Of a stretch of 64,000 bases of DNA, positions 28,464-37,651 are shown in pieces (position 1 is the stretch's first letter; the number at the start of each line of letters is the position of its first letter). Made by a program: the position numbers and the translations under genes. The DNA comes from Streptomyces sp. NBC_00273 (GTDB lineage: Bacteria; Actinomycetota; Actinomycetes; Streptomycetales; Streptomycetaceae), in NCBI RefSeq assembly GCF_036178145.1, contig NZ_CP108067.1, positions 6,895,501-6,959,500 on the forward strand, written 5' to 3'. Below the pieces are notes generated by a model. That model was not told where the DNA came from and ran no database searches. It worked only from the letters and a program-made list of their open reading frames with translations.

Positions 28464-28603
28464 GACGAACCTCCTGTCGATCTGTCGATGCGTTACCACC
28501 ATCGTGACGGACCCCACTGACAATTGCGCTGACCTGGGCTTTTACGGTCACGAACCGGGCAACTCACCCCTCCTGCGCACCTGGTGCGAAGAAGGATGCT
28601 AGT

Positions 28604-28629
28604 TTTTGAACTGACCGGTCAGTTCAAAA
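28604..28629. promoter_or_regulatory. 26-bp perfect palindromic operator
   Basis: TTTTGAACTGACC followed directly by its complement GGTCAGTTCAAAA, centred at 28616/28617 and ending 13 bases before the ABC gene start. The core ACTGACCGGTCAGT is typical of TetR-family operators. The TetR gene at 31589 in the same locus is the likely binder. Confidence 0.85.
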
Positions 28630-28642
28630 GAAGGGGGACGGC

Positions 28643-29506
28643 GTGGACAGCCCGCACGGCGCGGCCGTCAAGGCCGAGGACTTCGGACTCAAGGGCCCGC
28701 GCGGCTGGGCCTTCCAGGGAGTCGGCATCGACGCGGCGCCAGGCTCGCTCATCGCGGTCGAAGGCCCCTCCGGCAGCGGTCGCACCTGCCTGCTCCTCGC
28801 CCTCACCGGGCGGATGAAGCCCACCCGGGGCCACGCCGAGGTCGGCGGCCACCGGCTGCCGAAGCGGATGACGGCGGTCCGCCGGATCGCCGCACTCGGC
28901 CCGGTCTCCGGGGTCAACGAGCTCGACCAGGCCCTCACCGTCGCGGAACAGCTGCGCGAGGGCGCCCTGCTCCAGCGCCACTACGGTGCTCCGGTCCGCG
29001 CCATGCTGCGGCCCCGGGCCGAGCGCCGCGCCGTCGCCGAGGCACGGATCGCCGCCGCCCTGGAGGCCGCCGGACTGGACCTCGCCACGCTGCCCAAGGG
29101 CGGGCGGACCTCCGTACGGGACCTGGAACGCCTGGAGTCCGTACGACTGTCCGTCGCCATCGCGCTGCTGGGCTCCCCGGGGCTGTTGGCCCTCGACGAC
29201 CTCGACCTCAAGCTGTCGGACACGGAGCGCGCCGAGGCCTGGGACCTGCTCCGCTCGGTCGCCGCCCGCGGGATCACCGTCCTCGCGGTGTGCAGCGAAG
29301 CGCCCGCCGACGCGGTCGTCCTGCGGACCTCCCCGAAGGAGCCGGCCGCGCCGGCCGCGCCGGCCGTCGCGGAGAGCGCCGCCGACGCCGGCGGCCCCAC
29401 CGAGGACGACGGCGAGAACGACACGACGAACGACACGACGAACGACTCCGAGAACGACGACACGAAGGGGGCGGACGATGCGCTCGCCGAAGCTGGCCGC
29501 GCTTGA
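28643..29506 (+). CDS. degenerate ABC-type ATPase-like protein, partner of YhgE
   Basis: A 287-residue protein with the ABC ATPase fold but altered motifs. The Walker A is GPSGSGRT (41-48), with Arg47 in place of the catalytic Lys. The signature LSGGQ is not recognisable (RTSVRDLERLESVRLS in its place), while a Walker-B-like GLLALDDLDL is kept. The last 60 residues are a low-complexity Ala/Pro then Asp/Asn/Thr tail with NDTTNDTTND. It overlaps the YhgE gene by 29 bases, so the two are coupled. It probably binds but may not hydrolyse ATP. Start GTG at 28643 follows AAGGGGGA, within reach of the palindromic operator. Confidence 0.8.
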   Translation: MDSPHGAAVKAEDFGLKGPRGWAFQGVGIDAAPGSLIAVEGPSGSGRTCLLLALTGRMKPTRGHAEVGGHRLPKRMTAVRRIAALGPVSGVNELDQALTVAEQLREGALLQRHYGAPVRAMLRPRAERRAVAEARIAAALEAAGLDLATLPKGGRTSVRDLERLESVRLSVAIALLGSPGLLALDDLDLKLSDTERAEAWDLLRSVAARGITVLAVCSEAPADAVVLRTSPKEPAAPAAPAVAESAADAGGPTEDDGENDTTNDTTNDSENDDTKGADDALAEAGRA

Positions 29507-31574
29507 GCTGAAGCGGTTCGGGCGGGGGAAGCTGCCCCGGGCCGCTCTCGTCGCGCTGCTCCTGCTGCCGCTGCTCTACGGAGCCCTGTACCTGTGGTCC
29601 TTCTGGGACCCGTACAAGCGGCTCGACCAGGTGCCCGTCGCCATCGTCAACGACGACAAGGGCACGACCGTCGACGGCAAGCGCGTCGACGTCGGCACCG
29701 AGATCGCCGAGAAGCTGCACGCCAGCAAGAAGTCCTTCGACTGGCGCTATGCGAGCGCCGACGAGGCGGCCAAGGGCCTGGAGGACGGTACGTACTACCT
29801 GACCCTGACCCTGCCCGAGGACTTCAGCGCGAAGATCGCCTCCAGCTCCGGCGACGACCCCACCACCGGGGCGCTCCAGGTCCGCACGAACGACGCCAAC
29901 AACTACATCGTCGGCTCGATCTCGCGCTCCGTCTTCGCCGAGGTCCGCTCCGCGGCGTCCGCCAACGCTTCCCGCGGCTTCCTCGACAAGATCTTCGTCA
30001 ACTTCTCCGACCTGCACGACAAGACCGCCGAGGCGGCCGACGGGGCCGACAAGCTCAAGGACGGCGCGGGCAAGGCCCAGGAGGGCGCCAAGGAGCTCGC
30101 CGACGGCCTCGACACGGCGCAGGAGAAGTCCGGCGAGCTCAACAGCGGTCTGCAGAAGCTGAACACGGCGGCCGGCAAGCTGGAGTCCGGCTCCAAGGAC
30201 ATCGCGGACGGCACCCAGGCGCTGGCCAACAAGGTCAACGGGGCCGCGGACAAGGCCCGCCCCTTCGTCAAGGACCCCAAGAACCTCGCCGACACCGCCG
30301 AGCTGGTCGCCGACAGCGCGAAGGTCGTCCGCAACCACCTCGACAAGTTCGTCGAGAAGGCCCCGGCCGCCGCCGCTGCCGCCAAGAAGGCGGCCACCGT
30401 CGCCGACACCGTCTACACCAAGCACTGCGTGACCCCCGGCGGCGAACCGCACCTGGTCTCCTGCCCCGACCTGAAGACGGTCAGGGACAGCACGGCCGAG
30501 GCCGCGGAGCTCAGCGGGGACGTCAGCGTCCTGGCCAAGAACGCGAACGGTGACGTCACCAAGCTCCGCACCCAGCTCACCGACCTGGAGAACAAGGCCC
30601 GCGTGCTCGTCGACAAGGCCCCGCAGCTCCAGGGCGACCTCGAAGCGGCCGTCGCCAAGGTCAACGCCCTCAACGACGGTGCCCACAAGGTGTCCGCCGG
30701 CATGGCCCAGCTGCACACCGGCATCGGCACCGCCACCACCGGCTCCGGCGCCCTCACCGACGGCGTCGGCAAGCTCGGCGACGGCGCCCACCAGCTCGAC
30801 GGCGGCATGTACAAGCTCGTCGACGGCACCGGCGAGCTCGCCGGCGGCCTGCACGACGGGGCCGGGAAGATCCCCGACTACGACCAGCAGCAGCGCGACC
30901 AGCGCACCCAGGTCATGGCCGACCCGATCCAGCTCGCCAACCAGTCCCTGCACAAGGCGCCCAACTACGGCACCGGCTTCGCCCCCTACTTCATCCCGCT
31001 CTCCCTCTGGGTCGGCGCGATGGTCGCCTACATGCTGATCGCCCCGCTGAACCGGCGGGCCCTGGCCGCCGGCGCCTCGCCCTGGCGGGTCGCCCTCGCC
31101 GGCTGGCTGCCCGTGGCGGGCCTCGGCACCGCGCAGGTCGCCCTGCTGATGTCCGTACTGCACTGGGCGCCCGGCCTCGGCCTGAAGATGGCCCACCCGG
31201 CCCTCACCATCGGCTTCCTGATGCTGGTCACCGGCTGCTTCGCGGCGATCGTCCAGTGGCTCAACGCCAAGTTCGGCGCCGCCGGCCGCATCCTGGTGCT
31301 GGCCGTCCTGATGCTCCAGCTGACCTCGGCGGGCGGCACCTATCCCGTCCAGACCAGCCCGGACTTCTTCAACTGGATCCACCCGTACCTGCCGATGTCG
31401 TACATCGTCGAGAGCCTGCGCCGCCTCATCACCGGTGGCGACCTCGCCCCGGTCTGGCAGGGCGGCGCGGTGCTGCTGGCCTTCACCGCCGGCGCCCTGG
31501 CCCTCACCGCGCTCGCCGCCCGCGGCAAGCAGGTGTGGACCATGGACCGACTGCACCCGGAACTGAGCCTGTAG
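29478..31574 (+). CDS. YhgE/Pip family membrane protein
   Basis: A 698-residue membrane protein of the YhgE/phage infection protein family, related to ABC-2 permeases. One N-terminal helix (LVALLLLPLLYGALYLWSF) precedes a long extracytoplasmic part (about 45-480) rich in heptad-like Ala/Lys/Asp/Gly repeats such as DGADKLKDGAGKAQEGAKEL, then five C-terminal helices with GTGFAPYFIPLSLWVGAMV. Family members include phage receptors and proteins tied to type VII secretion; transport substrate unknown. Two Cys residues (KHCVTPGGEPHLVSCPD) may form a disulfide. Start ATG lies inside the ABC-like gene. Confidence 0.9.
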   Translation: MRSPKLAALELKRFGRGKLPRAALVALLLLPLLYGALYLWSFWDPYKRLDQVPVAIVNDDKGTTVDGKRVDVGTEIAEKLHASKKSFDWRYASADEAAKGLEDGTYYLTLTLPEDFSAKIASSSGDDPTTGALQVRTNDANNYIVGSISRSVFAEVRSAASANASRGFLDKIFVNFSDLHDKTAEAADGADKLKDGAGKAQEGAKELADGLDTAQEKSGELNSGLQKLNTAAGKLESGSKDIADGTQALANKVNGAADKARPFVKDPKNLADTAELVADSAKVVRNHLDKFVEKAPAAAAAAKKAATVADTVYTKHCVTPGGEPHLVSCPDLKTVRDSTAEAAELSGDVSVLAKNANGDVTKLRTQLTDLENKARVLVDKAPQLQGDLEAAVAKVNALNDGAHKVSAGMAQLHTGIGTATTGSGALTDGVGKLGDGAHQLDGGMYKLVDGTGELAGGLHDGAGKIPDYDQQQRDQRTQVMADPIQLANQSLHKAPNYGTGFAPYFIPLSLWVGAMVAYMLIAPLNRRALAAGASPWRVALAGWLPVAGLGTAQVALLMSVLHWAPGLGLKMAHPALTIGFLMLVTGCFAAIVQWLNAKFGAAGRILVLAVLMLQLTSAGGTYPVQTSPDFFNWIHPYLPMSYIVESLRRLITGGDLAPVWQGGAVLLAFTAGALALTALAARGKQVWTMDRLHPELSL

Positions 31575-31588
31575 GGACGTGTTGACCT

Positions 31589-32236
31589 GTGACAATCAGC
31601 GCCATGGAAAGCAGCAGCACCGGTACGGGCACCGGCGGGGGCCGTCGTGCGATCACGCGGCAGAAGCTCTACGAAGCGGCCGTCACCCTGATCGCCGAAC
31701 AGGGCTTCTCCGCGACCACGGTCGATGAGATCGCCGAGCGGGCGGGCGTCGCGAAGGGCACCGTCTACTACAACTTCGCCAGCAAGAACGAGCTGTTCGA
31801 GGAGCTGCTGCGGCACGGCGTCGGCCTGCTGACGGCCTCCCTGCGGACCGCGGCGGAGGAGACGGAGGCCCGCGGCGGCAGCCGCGTCGAGGCGCTCGAC
31901 GCCATGATCCGGGCCGGGCTCGTCTTCATCGACCGGTACCCGGCCTTCACCCAGCTGTACGTCGCCGAGTTGTGGCGCACCAACCGCGCGTGGCAGTCCA
32001 CGCTGATGGTGGTCCGCCAAGAGGCGGTGGCCGTCGTGGAGAAGGTGCTGCGCGAGGGCGTCGAACGCGGTGAGCTGAGCGCCGAGATCGACGTGCCGCT
32101 CACGGCGGCCGCGATGGTCGGGATGGTGCTGGTGGCCGCCCTGGACTGGCAGTCCTTCCAGAGCGAGCGGTCCCTGGACGACGTGCACTCGGCGCTGTCG
32201 CTGCTGCTGCGGGGCCGGGTCAGCGGAAACCGCTGA
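31589..32236 (+). CDS. TetR-family transcriptional regulator
   Basis: A 215-residue regulator. The helix-turn-helix AAVTLIAEQGFSATTVDEIA followed by ERAGVAKGTVYYNFASKNEL is at about 25-65; the rest is the ligand-binding helical domain. It follows the YhgE gene by 14 bases and is probably in the same transcript. It very likely binds the 26-bp palindrome in front of the operon and so represses itself and the transporter-like genes. Start GTG at 31589 is used; ATG at 31604 is in frame and also possible. Confidence 0.87.
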   Translation: MTISAMESSSTGTGTGGGRRAITRQKLYEAAVTLIAEQGFSATTVDEIAERAGVAKGTVYYNFASKNELFEELLRHGVGLLTASLRTAAEETEARGGSRVEALDAMIRAGLVFIDRYPAFTQLYVAELWRTNRAWQSTLMVVRQEAVAVVEKVLREGVERGELSAEIDVPLTAAAMVGMVLVAALDWQSFQSERSLDDVHSALSLLLRGRVSGNR

Positions 32237-32717
32237 TCCGCGCGGCACCCCCCAGTCGGCGGTGCCGCGCGGGCGCGCCGCCCCGTAGAACTGGTGGGGC
32301 CGGCCGCGACGGCTGAGTATCCGTACCTAGGCGCGGAAATGAGTACGGGCGCGGATGGCTCCCACCTGCGCGGACGCCAGACTGGGAGCAACGGACAGGA
32401 GACCCGGTCCGCACCGCCGACACGGGGCTGCGGAGCGGACCGGGTGCCTCCTTCCGTGACCGGGACGGGGGACGACGGGGGATCGGCGACCCGGTGAATC
32501 GATACGTGAAACGGCGGGGCTCGGGGGGATCGAGCCTCGCCGTTTCGCGTCCGCCGTTTCGCGTCCGCGGGTTCGGCGGTTCGAGCGTTGGCCCGCGCCG
32601 CCGTTCCCGGGGCTCCGCCCCGGACCCCGCGCCTCAATCGCCGGCGGGGCTGGAATATCCAGCCCCGCCGGCGATTGAGGCGCCGGGTCTCTGGGGCGGA
32701 GCCCCGGGAAGTGGCCC
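32237..32717. other. 480-base region between convergent genes: two hairpins and a repeat
   Basis: No gene is seen. It holds an 11-bp hairpin at 32402-32445 (ACCCGGTCCGC and its complement, extended by AGGAG/CTCCT), a 15-bp hairpin at 32509-32545 (AAACGGCGGGGCTCG with one wobble) and the dispersed repeat copy 3. CCGTTTCGCGTCCG is directly repeated at about 32540-32570. Both hairpins can act as terminators for the genes that converge here. Confidence 0.6.
32605..32709. repeat. dispersed intergenic palindromic repeat, copy 3 (best palindrome)
   Basis: Inner arms of 26 bp (32629-32654 and 32658-32683, beginning GCGCCTCAATCGCCGGCGGG) pair perfectly around an ATA loop. Outer GGGGCTCCGCCCC and GGGGCGGAGCCCC also pair. 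This copy shows the full structure of the family. Confidence 0.85.
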
Positions 32718-35129
32718 TCAGCCGCGGCCCCTCAGCGGGAGCCGGAGGCGGGCGGCGGTCAGGCGGGCCGATACCGCCGAGGTGACCGCGGACCAACGGG
32801 CCGCCAGGGCCCAGGAGATGCGGGCCGCCGAGCGCGGCAGCAGCAGGGCGCGCAGCCGGGGAAGCCGGTCCGCGGACGCCAGCAGGCCCGTACGGGCCAA
32901 CAGCACGTCCTCCGCCAGCTCCGGGTACGACACCTCCGCGCCGGGGGGCGCGTACAGGGTCCGTTCCACCGCACCGGCGACCCGGTGCACGGCCGCCGCG
33001 GGTTCCGGCTCCAGACGGCCCAGGTCCACGATCCGGCTCGCCGTCCGGCGCGGGGACAGCGCCCCGTCCGGGACCACACCCGCGTCCCAGGCGGTGTCGC
33101 CCAGTTCCCGCCAGGCCGTCAGGACCTTCCCGGTCGCCAGGCGCCGGGCCCGCAGCCGGGTCCGCCACAGCAGCGGGAGCAGGGGCGCGCCCAGCACCGC
33201 CACCGCGAGCGCCGCCCAGCCGAGGACCGTCGTCACCGACGGCCCGCCGCCGTCACCCGCGTTCTGCGCGGGCGCCGCCGCGCCGCACTCGCCGAGCTTC
33301 TTCAGGGCCGGCGGGCACTCGGGGGTCGTCGAGGGCGCCGCCGACGGCTGTGCCGCGCTCTGCGAGGGCAGCGGCGCCGGCGCCGACGGCTGGGTGGCCG
33401 GCGTCTGTGCCCGCGAGTAGTCCGGAATGTTGATGCCGGAGCGGGGCGTCGGCTCGAAACGGGTCCAGCCCACGCCCTCGAAGTACAGCTCGGGCCAGGC
33501 GTGCGCGTCCCGCATCGACACGTTCACGTTGCCGTCCGACTGCTTCTCGCCGGGCGTGAAGCCCACCGCGACGCGGGCCGGGATGCCCAGCGAGCGGGAC
33601 ATCGCCGCCATCGAGAAGGCGAAGTGGACGCAGAAGCCCTCCTTGTCTTCGAGGAACCGGGCGACCGCCTGCGGACCCGTGCCCGAGGCCGTCTTCGTGT
33701 TGTAGCGGAAGCCGCCGTTCACAGCGAAGTAGTCCTGCAGCTTCACGGCCCGCGTGTAATCGTCCTTCGCCCCCTGCGTCACCTGACGGGCCCTCTCTGC
33801 GACCACCGGCGGCAGGTTGTCCGGGAGCTTCGTGTACTCCTCCCGGATCGCCGGGTCGGGCTCCGGGGCCTTCTGGAGCTGCTGGGCCGTCGGCTTCAGC
33901 AGCAGGCTGCGCACCGTGTACTGGGCGCCCTGGACGTTCTGGAACCGGTCCCGGCCCAGTTGGTCGCCGACCAGGGTCCGGCCGACCGGCTCGAACCGCC
34001 ACTTGCCGCCGATGTTCACCGACGTCGCCGGATACGGCATGGGGAGGTAGCGCTGGGTGAAGTAGTCCGCCGCCGTGATGCTGGTGGTGACCTCGACCGC
34101 GGTGCCGCTGACCGGGGCGCGGAGCCCCGGCGGCGCCGGCAGCTCCTCGGGCACGTCGATCAGGGCCCGCCCGGAAGCCTCCCACTTGACGCCGTTGAAC
34201 TCGTCCAGAGCCACGATCCGCAGGTACTGGTCGCCCTGCTGCGGGCTGTTCGTCCGGTACTTGAGGATCACGCGGTTGTCCTGCGCGTTCAGGTTGCTCT
34301 GCAGGGAGACCAGCGGGTTGACCGCCGAGATCGTCCCGCCCGAGCCGCCGCTCTCCTCGGCCTCCTGCGTGCCGCCCAGCAGCCCGCCGCCGAGCGAGGG
34401 CAGTACGGCCGGCACCGCCAGCGCCAGGCCCAGGGTCACCGCGCCGATCCGCCGCCCGAACTTCACGGGCGCCGTCGCCTGCCCGCCCGCCCCGTTGCCG
34501 AGGCCGGAGTCGGCGGCGCCCCGGCGCGGGACCGCGCCGAAGACGCGGCCCCACTGGGCGAGCCGGTCACGGCCCTCGGACAGCAGCAACATCAGGTAGC
34601 CGCAGCCCGCGAGCAGGAAGGAGAACCAGGAGGCGTCCCCGCCGCCCGCCAGGCCCGAGGCCACCGAGTACAGCGCCAGCAGCGGCAGCCCGGCCGCGGC
34701 GGCCGTGCGCAGGGTCACCGCCAGGGTGTCCACCAGCAGCCCGATCAGCAGCACGCCGGACACCAGCAGCAGCTTGATGCCGTCCGTCAGCGGAGCCGGG
34801 ATCGCGAACTCGCCCACGTCCCGGACGCCCTGACCGAACAGCGCGCCGAAGTCCGTCACCAGGTAGGCCAGCGGCCCGTCCCCGTGGGACTCGCCCTTGC
34901 CGGCGTAGAGGAACGCGAGCACCAGCAGCGACACCAGCGCCTGCGCGGCGACGGTCAGCGTCCGGGCCAGCGGCACCCGCCGGGCTCCGGCGCCCACCGC
35001 GCTCTGCAGGGCGAGCAGCAGCGCCGCCTGCAGCAGCCAGGCCTGGGAGTCCACCAGCGGGTTCAGCGACCACGAGGTGAGCAGCGTCGCCAGTGCTGCG
35101 AACAGCGTCAGTTTCGCGCGCCCGCTCAT
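32718..35129 (-). CDS. TgpA-like membrane transglutaminase (DUF3488/DUF4129)
   Basis: An 803-residue membrane protein. About six N-terminal helices (residues 7-185) are followed by a helix near 228-247, an extracytoplasmic transglutaminase-like domain with EGFCVHFAFSMAAMSRSLGI (Cys500) and MRDAHAWPELYFEG (His543), and Glu559 in place of the usual third-residue Asp. A Pro/Ser/Ala linker, one more helix (about 655-675) and a DUF4129-type tail complete it. Family members have protease or transglutaminase-type chemistry with unknown substrates outside the membrane. Start ATG at 35129 overlaps the DUF58 stop and follows GGAGG. Third gene of a MoxR operon. Confidence 0.88.
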   Translation of the reverse strand: MSGRAKLTLFAALATLLTSWSLNPLVDSQAWLLQAALLLALQSAVGAGARRVPLARTLTVAAQALVSLLVLAFLYAGKGESHGDGPLAYLVTDFGALFGQGVRDVGEFAIPAPLTDGIKLLLVSGVLLIGLLVDTLAVTLRTAAAAGLPLLALYSVASGLAGGGDASWFSFLLAGCGYLMLLLSEGRDRLAQWGRVFGAVPRRGAADSGLGNGAGGQATAPVKFGRRIGAVTLGLALAVPAVLPSLGGGLLGGTQEAEESGGSGGTISAVNPLVSLQSNLNAQDNRVILKYRTNSPQQGDQYLRIVALDEFNGVKWEASGRALIDVPEELPAPPGLRAPVSGTAVEVTTSITAADYFTQRYLPMPYPATSVNIGGKWRFEPVGRTLVGDQLGRDRFQNVQGAQYTVRSLLLKPTAQQLQKAPEPDPAIREEYTKLPDNLPPVVAERARQVTQGAKDDYTRAVKLQDYFAVNGGFRYNTKTASGTGPQAVARFLEDKEGFCVHFAFSMAAMSRSLGIPARVAVGFTPGEKQSDGNVNVSMRDAHAWPELYFEGVGWTRFEPTPRSGINIPDYSRAQTPATQPSAPAPLPSQSAAQPSAAPSTTPECPPALKKLGECGAAAPAQNAGDGGGPSVTTVLGWAALAVAVLGAPLLPLLWRTRLRARRLATGKVLTAWRELGDTAWDAGVVPDGALSPRRTASRIVDLGRLEPEPAAAVHRVAGAVERTLYAPPGAEVSYPELAEDVLLARTGLLASADRLPRLRALLLPRSAARISWALAARWSAVTSAVSARLTAARLRLPLRGRG

Positions 35130-36502
35130 TCCCGACCTCCGGAGGTTCCCGTACCGAAGCGCTCGGCCCCGGCCTGGCGCCACAGTTCGCCGAAGGCGAC
35201 CCCGGGCGGGGCGGCCAGTGCCGTCCAGCCCGCGTCGCGCAGCCTGCGCAGCCGCTCCTCCAGCGGGGGCACGGCGTGCCCCGGAGCGGGCTGTCCGCCC
35301 CAGCTCGCGGAGTCCAGTACGAAGGCCACCGCACCCGAGGTGCGCTGGCGCATCTGGGCGGCCAGTTCCGTCTGTACGTCGTCCAGGTCGCCGAAGAAGG
35401 CGACGAGGAGCCCGTCACCGCCGGTTCCGCCGAAGCCGCCGCTGCCACCGGCGCGCACCGCGTCGTAGGCGCGGGAGAGCCCGGCGCCGTCGGAGTGCCC
35501 GACGACCGCGAGGGTGTCCATCATCAGCCCGGCGGCCTCCGCGGACTCCTGCCCGCCGGAGGAGAATCCGCCGCCGCCCGCACCGGGCACCGCGTCGCCG
35601 GTGTCGGTGAGCAGCCGTGTGGAGAAGCCCTGCTCCAGGACGTGCACCAGGCTGGAGGCGGCCGCCGAGACGGCCCACTCGAAGGCGGAGTCGGGGCCGG
35701 CGCCGTCGAAGGCCAGGCGCCGGGTGTCCAACAGGACGGTGGCCCGGCTGCGCTGCGGCTGCTCCTCGCGGCGCACCATCAGCTCGCCGTAGCGGGCGGT
35801 CGAGCGCCAGTGCACCCGGCGCAGGTCGTCGCCGCGCCGGTAGCCGCGGGGGATCACGTCGTCGTCGCCGGCCAGTGCGAGGGAGCGGCGGCTGCCGTCG
35901 CCGTAGCCGTTGGACTCGCCGGCCAGGCGGATGGGCGGCAGGGGCTCGGTGCGCGGGATGACGGTGAGGGTGTCGTAGGTGCTGAAGGAACGGGTCAGCT
36001 CGACCAGCCCGAAGGGGTCGGACAGGCGCAGCTGGAGCGGGCCGAGCGGATAGCGGCCGCGCAGGTCGGAGCGGACCCGGTAGGACACCTCGCGGCGGCC
36101 GCCGGGCTCGACCCGGTCCAGGACGAACCGCGGGCGCGGGCCCAGTACGTAGGGCACCCGGTCCTGGAGCATCAGCAGGCCGGTGGGCAGCCGGGAGACG
36201 TTGTCCATGCGCAGCTGCACGCGGGCCTCGCCGCCCGCGGGGACCCGCCCCGGGCTGAGCCGGCGGCTGCCGGAGACCCGGAAGCGGGTGCGGTGGAGGG
36301 CGTAGACGCAGATCAGCGGCAGGAGGGCGAGCAGCATGCCGACCCGCAGCAGTTCGCCCTGGCCCAGGACATACGCACAGGCGGCGGCGGCTATCCCGGC
36401 GGCCAGGAACGAGCGGCCGCGGGTGGTCAGCCCGGACAGCGACGCGCGCAGTCCGCCGCCGTCCCCCGGGCCACCGGCGCCGCGCGGGGCACCGGCGCTC
36501 AT
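35126..36502 (-). CDS. DUF58 domain protein
   Basis: A 458-residue protein with two N-terminal membrane helices (about 32-66) and a cytoplasmic DUF58 domain containing the hallmark GDDVIPRGYRRGDDLRRVHW, followed by a von Willebrand A-like part (RATVLLDTRR with the metal-type DxR region). It probably acts with the MoxR ATPase on folding or assembly of an envelope complex. Start ATG overlaps the MoxR stop by one base; its own stop overlaps the next ATG, so all three genes are translationally coupled. Confidence 0.88.
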   Translation of the reverse strand: MSAGAPRGAGGPGDGGGLRASLSGLTTRGRSFLAAGIAAAACAYVLGQGELLRVGMLLALLPLICVYALHRTRFRVSGSRRLSPGRVPAGGEARVQLRMDNVSRLPTGLLMLQDRVPYVLGPRPRFVLDRVEPGGRREVSYRVRSDLRGRYPLGPLQLRLSDPFGLVELTRSFSTYDTLTVIPRTEPLPPIRLAGESNGYGDGSRRSLALAGDDDVIPRGYRRGDDLRRVHWRSTARYGELMVRREEQPQRSRATVLLDTRRLAFDGAGPDSAFEWAVSAAASSLVHVLEQGFSTRLLTDTGDAVPGAGGGGFSSGGQESAEAAGLMMDTLAVVGHSDGAGLSRAYDAVRAGGSGGFGGTGGDGLLVAFFGDLDDVQTELAAQMRQRTSGAVAFVLDSASWGGQPAPGHAVPPLEERLRRLRDAGWTALAAPPGVAFGELWRQAGAERFGTGTSGGRE

Positions 36503-37512
36503 CAGAAGCCCCGGATGCCCGCGCCGGGCGGCATCTCGCCGCGGGCGTGCGCGGCCGGGACGGGGGTGCGCTGCAGGATCTCGCCGACGACCTGCTCGGC
36601 GGTGCGGCGGTTGAGCTGGGCCTGCGCGGTGGGCAGCAGCCGGTGCGCGAGGATCGGGGCGGCCAGGGCCTGGACGTCGTCGGGCAGGACGTACTCCCGG
36701 CCGGCGAGCGCGGCGGAGGCCTTCACGGCGCGCAGCAGGTGCAGGGTGGCCCGGGGCGAGGCACCGAGCCGCAGGTCGGGGTGGGTGCGGGTGGCGGAGA
36801 CCAGGTCGACGACGTAGCGCCGGACGGGCTCGGCCACGTACACCTCGCGGACCGCTTCGATCAGCTTGACGATCTCGTGGGCGTGCGCGACGGACGTCAG
36901 GTCGTCGAGCGGGGAGACCCCGCCGTGCACGTCGAGCATCTGGAGCTCGGCCTCGGGGCTGGGGTAGCCGACGGAGACGCGGGCCATGAAGCGGTCGCGC
37001 TGGGCCTCGGGCAGCGGGTACGTGCCCTCCATCTCCACCGGGTTCTGGGTGGCGACGACCATGAAGGGGCTGGGCAGCGTGTAGGTCGTGCCGTCGATGG
37101 TGACCTGGCGCTCCTCCATCGACTCCAGCAGCGCGGACTGGGTCTTCGGCGAGGCGCGGTTGATCTCGTCGCCGATGACGATCTGTGCGAAGATCGCGCC
37201 CGGCTTGAACTCGAACTCGCGGCGCTGCTGGTCGTAGATGCTGACGCCGGTGATGTCGGAGGGCAGCAGGTCCGGCGTGAACTGGATGCGCTGGACCGAG
37301 CAGTCGATGGACTTGGCGAGCGTCTTGGCGAGCATCGTCTTGCCGACGCCGGGCACGTCCTCGATCAGCAGGTGGCCCTCGGCGAGGAGCACGGTCAGCG
37401 CGAGGCGGACGACCTCGGGCTTGCCTTCGATCACGCTCTCGACCGACTGGCGCACCCGCTCCACCGTGCTGGTCAGATCCGCGAGGCTCGCTCGGTCGTC
37501 GTACGTCGTCAC
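36502..37512 (-). CDS. MoxR-family AAA+ ATPase
   Basis: A 336-residue cytoplasmic AAA+ ATPase. Walker A DVPGVGKT is at 52-59, Walker B IVIGDEINRA at 111-120, sensor 1 in VVATQNPVEMEGTYPLPEAQ, then the arginine-finger segment RDRFM and the C-terminal lid. MoxR proteins act as chaperone-like factors for partners with vWA domains, consistent with the DUF58 gene next to it. Start GTG at 37512 follows GAGGAGA. First gene of the operon moxR-DUF58-transglutaminase. Confidence 0.92.
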   Translation of the reverse strand: MTTYDDRASLADLTSTVERVRQSVESVIEGKPEVVRLALTVLLAEGHLLIEDVPGVGKTMLAKTLAKSIDCSVQRIQFTPDLLPSDITGVSIYDQQRREFEFKPGAIFAQIVIGDEINRASPKTQSALLESMEERQVTIDGTTYTLPSPFMVVATQNPVEMEGTYPLPEAQRDRFMARVSVGYPSPEAELQMLDVHGGVSPLDDLTSVAHAHEIVKLIEAVREVYVAEPVRRYVVDLVSATRTHPDLRLGASPRATLHLLRAVKASAALAGREYVLPDDVQALAAPILAHRLLPTAQAQLNRRTAEQVVGEILQRTPVPAAHARGEMPPGAGIRGF

Positions 37513-37651
37513 CTTGGTTCTCCTCGGCCCTTTTTCCAGGGCCGACGCCCTTGGCGTTTGAACCGGCCCACCCCGAAACACGGACACCGGTCCCGGGGGA
37601 TCCCGGGTGGTGCCCTCCCGCATTCTTGACGGCGTTACGGCCTCGTGTCAC

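Noticed and set aside
29274..31595. Long minus-strand frame opposite the YhgE gene (773 codons)
   Set aside because: Low-complexity Gly/Val/Glu/Asp sequence typical of antisense frames in GC-rich DNA; the plus strand encodes a clear YhgE protein.
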